NCBI GenBank assembly: GCA_030625525.1
Contig: DAOUQR010000070.1
Span: forward strand, 1-6,294
Source of the DNA: Pseudomonadota bacterium
GTDB lineage: Bacteria > Pseudomonadota > Gammaproteobacteria > DAOUQR01
Reading direction: 5' to 3'
DNA: 6,294 nt
Shown: piece after piece, positions 4,722 through 6,294 of the stretch
How the letters are laid out: each line of letters begins with the position of its first letter
How positions within the stretch are numbered: the first letter of the stretch is position 1
Notes under the pieces: model-generated
Database searches by the model: none
Seen by the model: the letters and a program-made list of their open reading frames with translations, nothing else
Told to the model about the DNA's origin: nothing
Program-made: the position numbers and the translations under genes

Positions 4722-6294
4722 TCAATGGTCGAAGTTAGGCGGAGCCGGAAAAGAGAGGGTCACGACATTAATCTTTGGGTCATTGATGACAATACCTTCG
4801 TTGACTTTTGAATCAGGTAAGACCATCGGGTGTTTGATATAAATTGAGACTGGCTGATGATCAAAATTTACTTTTAATGGCATCGTTACGTTGTTAAGAA
4901 TGTATGGATTTTGTTGTGGCGTGATAGAACGTCCGTTGATGATCAGTGGGTAATATTTTCCCCTCGCGTTTTTTCCCATCGTGATATTTAAGTTGTAATG
5001 TTGTGAATCAACAGTCGGATCGGGGAATTTTGTGCCTGTCATGACACCCAGGATGATTGTTGCAGTACCAGGATCACTGGCATTTGGATCGTGTAATGTA
5101 CCGTCTTGTGATAAGGCGTCATCATATGCGAATGCGTATATGGGTTCTTGAACAACGCCATTGCTGTCCACTTGATGGATCGCTCTTGCATACAGATCAT
5201 ACCAAGGACCGGTAAGCTTAGCCGCTGGCCCCATAGGAAGATTGTCTTGATAAAAACAGCCCTTTTGACTGACAAAATAATTTTTATTTAAGAGTGTTTT
5301 ATCAGGTGCCGGTAGCAAACCCACTTCAAAGGCTGAGGTGAGTTCACGCACAATAATCGCTCGGCACGTATGATTCGTGGCATTAAAGCTACCTTCTGCC
5401 CCTGCGAAAAATGAAACGCTAACGGGTTTGCTGAAAACGACAGGCACATCAGCCGTACCGTTATCAAAAACAAACTGATTTGCATTATTAACATGACCGG
5501 TTAAAACATAATTATTCATATGTGGTGCGAGTGGATCGCCGCTTAGTTCACCACAATCAATGCTAACCGTATGAGTTTTGTAATATCCCCATAATTTATC
5601 AATGTAATTAAAACCGAGTTTAGGATTAGACAAATAGTTTTTATCAAAGGGTTCGTTTTGACTTAAGGGAGTTAAACTTTCCATCGCTTTTCCTGGTGCC
5701 ATTAACCGTAAAAGCGTATTTCCATCCGTTTTATCTGTCAGTTTTCCCGAATAATTTAATAATAATTTATCCCAGATTAATTTTGTGCTCGAATTTTTAT
5801 TGCCAGCGATGGTGAGCACTTTTTTAAAAGAGTTTAGAATTTTTTCACGACTACTTTGATAAAAACCCGCACGCGTTAGACTGGTCGATGAAGGTTGAAT
5901 AATACCAAGCGGTAATGAAAAGAAGTCAACTGCAGTTGGATTGATCCATGTACCATGATCATTGTAAGTAAACTCAATTTTATCGTAGAGCGTGTAATAG
6001 TTGACATCTCTGGATTTAAAACCATCGGGATCAGGGATAGTTAATGCGTTGGGGTTATCACTATTAACCGTCAGAAACATGGGTTTATTGAGAGAGACAT
6101 AGATTCTGCCTGATATCACTTTCGGTAAAAATAGCTGATGCTGAGTAGGATCCGATTTTAACGAAGGCAAGGTAGATAGTTTAGTCGAATAGCGATTTAA
6201 ATTAGAATCGGCGCTAACAATAACGCAGTCACCATAGCCTTTCTGATCAAACTTTACGATACAGGCTTGATCATGTTGGTTCTTAACAACAAAT
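4722..6294 (-). CDS. GH64-like beta-1,3-glucanase family protein (N-terminus beyond the right edge)
   Basis: GH64 enzymes hydrolyse beta-1,3-glucans such as laminarin, typically releasing laminaripentaose, and are usually exported. The frame is open for 523 codons to the window edge. The TTG at 6170 is not a convincing start because coding-like sequence (IVKFDQKGYGDCVIVSADSN) continues upstream. Numbered from the edge, GRIYVSLNKP (62-71) begins the GH64-like core. KIEFTYNDHGTWINPTAVDFF (about 105-125) follows, with Glu107 and Asp123. YDLYARAIHQ (365-374) and YAFAYDD (386-392) come later. Glu and Asp 16 residues apart match Glu154/Asp170, the catalytic pair known from the Streptomyces matensis enzyme. 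About 105-110 residues with no recognised family follow the core-like ATIILGVMTG at 411-420. Five cysteines suggest a periplasmic or secreted protein. The signal peptide would be outside the window. Substrate is inferred. The fold is thaumatin-like, so a non-catalytic glucan-binding role is possible. Confidence 0.85.
   Translation of the reverse strand, partial: FVVKNQHDQACIVKFDQKGYGDCVIVSADSNLNRYSTKLSTLPSLKSDPTQHQLFLPKVISGRIYVSLNKPMFLTVNSDNPNALTIPDPDGFKSRDVNYYTLYDKIEFTYNDHGTWINPTAVDFFSLPLGIIQPSSTSLTRAGFYQSSREKILNSFKKVLTIAGNKNSSTKLIWDKLLLNYSGKLTDKTDGNTLLRLMAPGKAMESLTPLSQNEPFDKNYLSNPKLGFNYIDKLWGYYKTHTVSIDCGELSGDPLAPHMNNYVLTGHVNNANQFVFDNGTADVPVVFSKPVSVSFFAGAEGSFNATNHTCRAIIVRELTSAFEVGLLPAPDKTLLNKNYFVSQKGCFYQDNLPMGPAAKLTGPWYDLYARAIHQVDSNGVVQEPIYAFAYDDALSQDGTLHDPNASDPGTATIILGVMTGTKFPDPTVDSQHYNLNITMGKNARGKYYPLIINGRSITPQQNPYILNNVTMPLKVNFDHQPVSIYIKHPMVLPDSKVNEGIVINDPKINVVTLSFPAPPNFDH

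Noticed and set aside
4478..4738. Plus-strand 86-codon frame overlapping the tail of the 187-aa gene
   Set aside because: It lies in the +1 frame of a lysine-rich, A-rich region where open frames arise easily. No ribosome site or family resemblance was seen, and it runs into the glucanase 3' end.
5039..5494. Two minus-strand open frames inside the glucanase gene
   Set aside because: They are in another frame on the same strand as the GH64-like coding sequence, which has family motifs on both sides of them.
1..6294. Insertion sequence, CRISPR array, tRNA or rRNA
   Set aside because: No terminal inverted repeats, transposase frame, regularly spaced repeat array, or tRNA/rRNA-like segments were seen. 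Nearly all bases are accounted for by protein genes.

Overview
The window looks like chromosomal DNA from a gammaproteobacterium, probably of the order Legionellales (Legionella/Coxiella relatives). That placement rests on remembered similarity of the MraZ and RsmH proteins, on moderate-to-low GC, and on the presence of a GH64-type beta-1,3-glucanase. It was not tested by a search.

Positions 1-3880 (minus strand) hold the head of the division and cell wall (dcw) cluster in its classical order, read from right to left: mraZ, rsmH (mraW), ftsL, ftsI (pbpB), then the 5' part of murE, which runs off the left edge. The genes are packed tightly. mraZ/rsmH share a GTGA overlap, rsmH/ftsL share an ATGA overlap, ftsL and ftsI are 4 nt apart, and ftsI and murE are 15 nt apart with a good Shine-Dalgarno sequence. 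This is one transcription unit. It makes the operon regulator (MraZ), a 16S rRNA methyltransferase (RsmH), a divisome scaffold subunit (FtsL), the septal transpeptidase (FtsI/PBP3) and the ligase that adds the third amino acid to UDP-MurNAc-dipeptide (MurE). A plausible sigma70 promoter (-35 TTGACG, 17-bp spacer, -10 TAAAGT) lies upstream of mraZ. Just downstream of its expected start point is a run of degenerate TGGGN repeats that resembles the MraZ box, which suggests autoregulation.

Positions 3881-4128 are the intergenic region between mraZ and a divergent gene. It holds the mraZ control region and two short palindromes.

Positions 4129-4692 (plus strand) encode a 187-aa protein with a Sel1/TPR-like N-terminal helical part and a very basic, low-complexity, lysine-rich tail. 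Its function is unknown. Hand-counted GC is about 35%, against about 48% in part of rsmH, so it looks like accessory DNA next to the conserved cluster. An A8 run in the tail forms an in-frame A AAA AAG heptamer.

Positions 4722-6294 (minus strand, open at the right edge) encode a GH64-like beta-1,3-glucanase family protein that converges on the 187-aa gene. A Glu and an Asp 16 residues apart match the catalytic pair known from the Streptomyces GH64 enzyme. No RNA genes, insertion sequences, CRISPR arrays or clear rho-independent terminators were seen.
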